From Bimastos eiseni (Eukaryota > Annelida > Clitellata > Crassiclitellata > Lumbricidae): DNA of 64,000 bases. A program made the position numbers and the translations under genes. Below the pieces are notes generated by a model that saw only the letters and a program-made list of their open reading frames with translations, searched no databases and was not told the origin of the DNA. Shown one piece after another: positions 63,385 through 64,000 of this stretch (positions are counted from its first letter, which is position 1; the number at the start of each line of letters is the position of its first letter). The stretch is taken from NCBI GenBank assembly GCA_959347315.1, contig OY365814.1, forward strand, positions 31,791,032 to 31,855,031. Direction: 5' to 3'.

Positions 63385-63720
63385 GGCGCAAAAGAAGTCA
63401 GGCCCTCAGGGACCGATAAAAACGCAGTGTTTACCTTCCTCGGTGTTATTCCTGTGAGAATACCACCCACCGGGTCTGAGTCACTGTGACTCGTAGATGT
63501 CGCCAATGGTGACAATGGTGCTACCAATGGAAACAATGGTGTGAAGATGGATGATGGCTCCACCAATACTGTTAGGATATTACTAACACAGATCGTGTAC
63601 TATTTTCACGGTGACGTGTGGTGAAAGATACCATGGTTAAGTATGGTGCAATTATTAACTATTGTGCCAAATGATTGTGAGACTTTTTTATGTTGTAATA
63701 AAAGGTGGTATAATGATAAA
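63385..63720 (+). other. Probable laminin 3' UTR with candidate polyadenylation signal
   Basis: No open frame continues past the stop. An AATAAA hexamer lies at 63697-63702, about 315 nt after the stop. The rest, up to 64000, is AT-rich and shows loose repeats of AATGGTG-like words. The true 3' end is not known. Confidence 0.45.
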
Positions 63721-64000
63721 AATAAGACAGCTGCAAGTGGTATAATGGTGAAACATTACAACCACAAATGGTGTAATACAGAAGAGATACTACCACATAA
63801 TTATGGTAAAATATTGGGACGTTAAGATTTTTCAATGATAGATGACACAATTGATAACAATGGTGTCATGTTGAGGCATTCGTATTTATCCACGGCGAGG
63901 TCGTGTTGCACACTTTTGAATATTACCAGTACGAATAAGAAACTTTTAGGCCATGATTTATCTGTTTTGGGTTATGCTATTTTTGTTCGATATTTGCTTT

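Overview
This window is eukaryotic: one large, intron-rich animal gene on the + strand in AT-rich DNA crowded with transposon debris and microsatellites. I read 46 coding exons that encode the C-terminal 2,289 residues of a laminin alpha chain. The window opens inside the gene (upstream exons lie outside) and the stop codon is at 63382-63384. Every exon-exon join keeps phase, no stop interrupts the frame, and the domains run in the expected order: laminin-EGF (LE) repeats, one laminin IV (L4) module, more LE repeats, the coiled coil, and five laminin G (LG) modules. The layout and local motifs fit the alpha-1/2 class of laminins best (a single short LE run of about four between L4 and the coil, and a CRGCF motif closing LG1). 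The host looks like an invertebrate, probably marine, but I cannot name the phylum from sequence alone.

Layout: LE repeats at 237-8578; L4 at 9567-18388, with its last intron swollen to 7.5 kb by a LINE and a piggyBac-like element; LE repeats at 19315-22075; coiled coil at 25902-37083; LG1 at 37718-43814; LG2 at 44669-49864; LG3 at 51070-54965; a Thr/Pro-rich linker at 54965-55205; LG4 at 56319-60505; LG5 at 60352-63384; then 3' UTR with a possible polyadenylation signal at 63697. Coding sequence is about 11% of the window. No second host gene, tRNA, rRNA or CRISPR is supported.

The introns hold three hAT-like elements with perfect 8-bp target duplications (804-1263, 51907-52204, 53621-54743), two piggyBac-like elements at TTAA (14504-16007, 59435-59588), two copies of one LINE in opposite orientation, tRNA-like SINEs, and several short families present in many copies. 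There are also local rearrangements of the gene itself: a tandem duplication around exon 13 in which one copy lost the exon, and a near-perfect inverted copy of part of exon 42. I did not find a wholly new biological system. The most unusual signals are these exon duplications, a 26-bp-period array of CRE palindromes in intron 15, an E-box array next to exon 31, and transposon ends lying at or very near several 3' splice sites.
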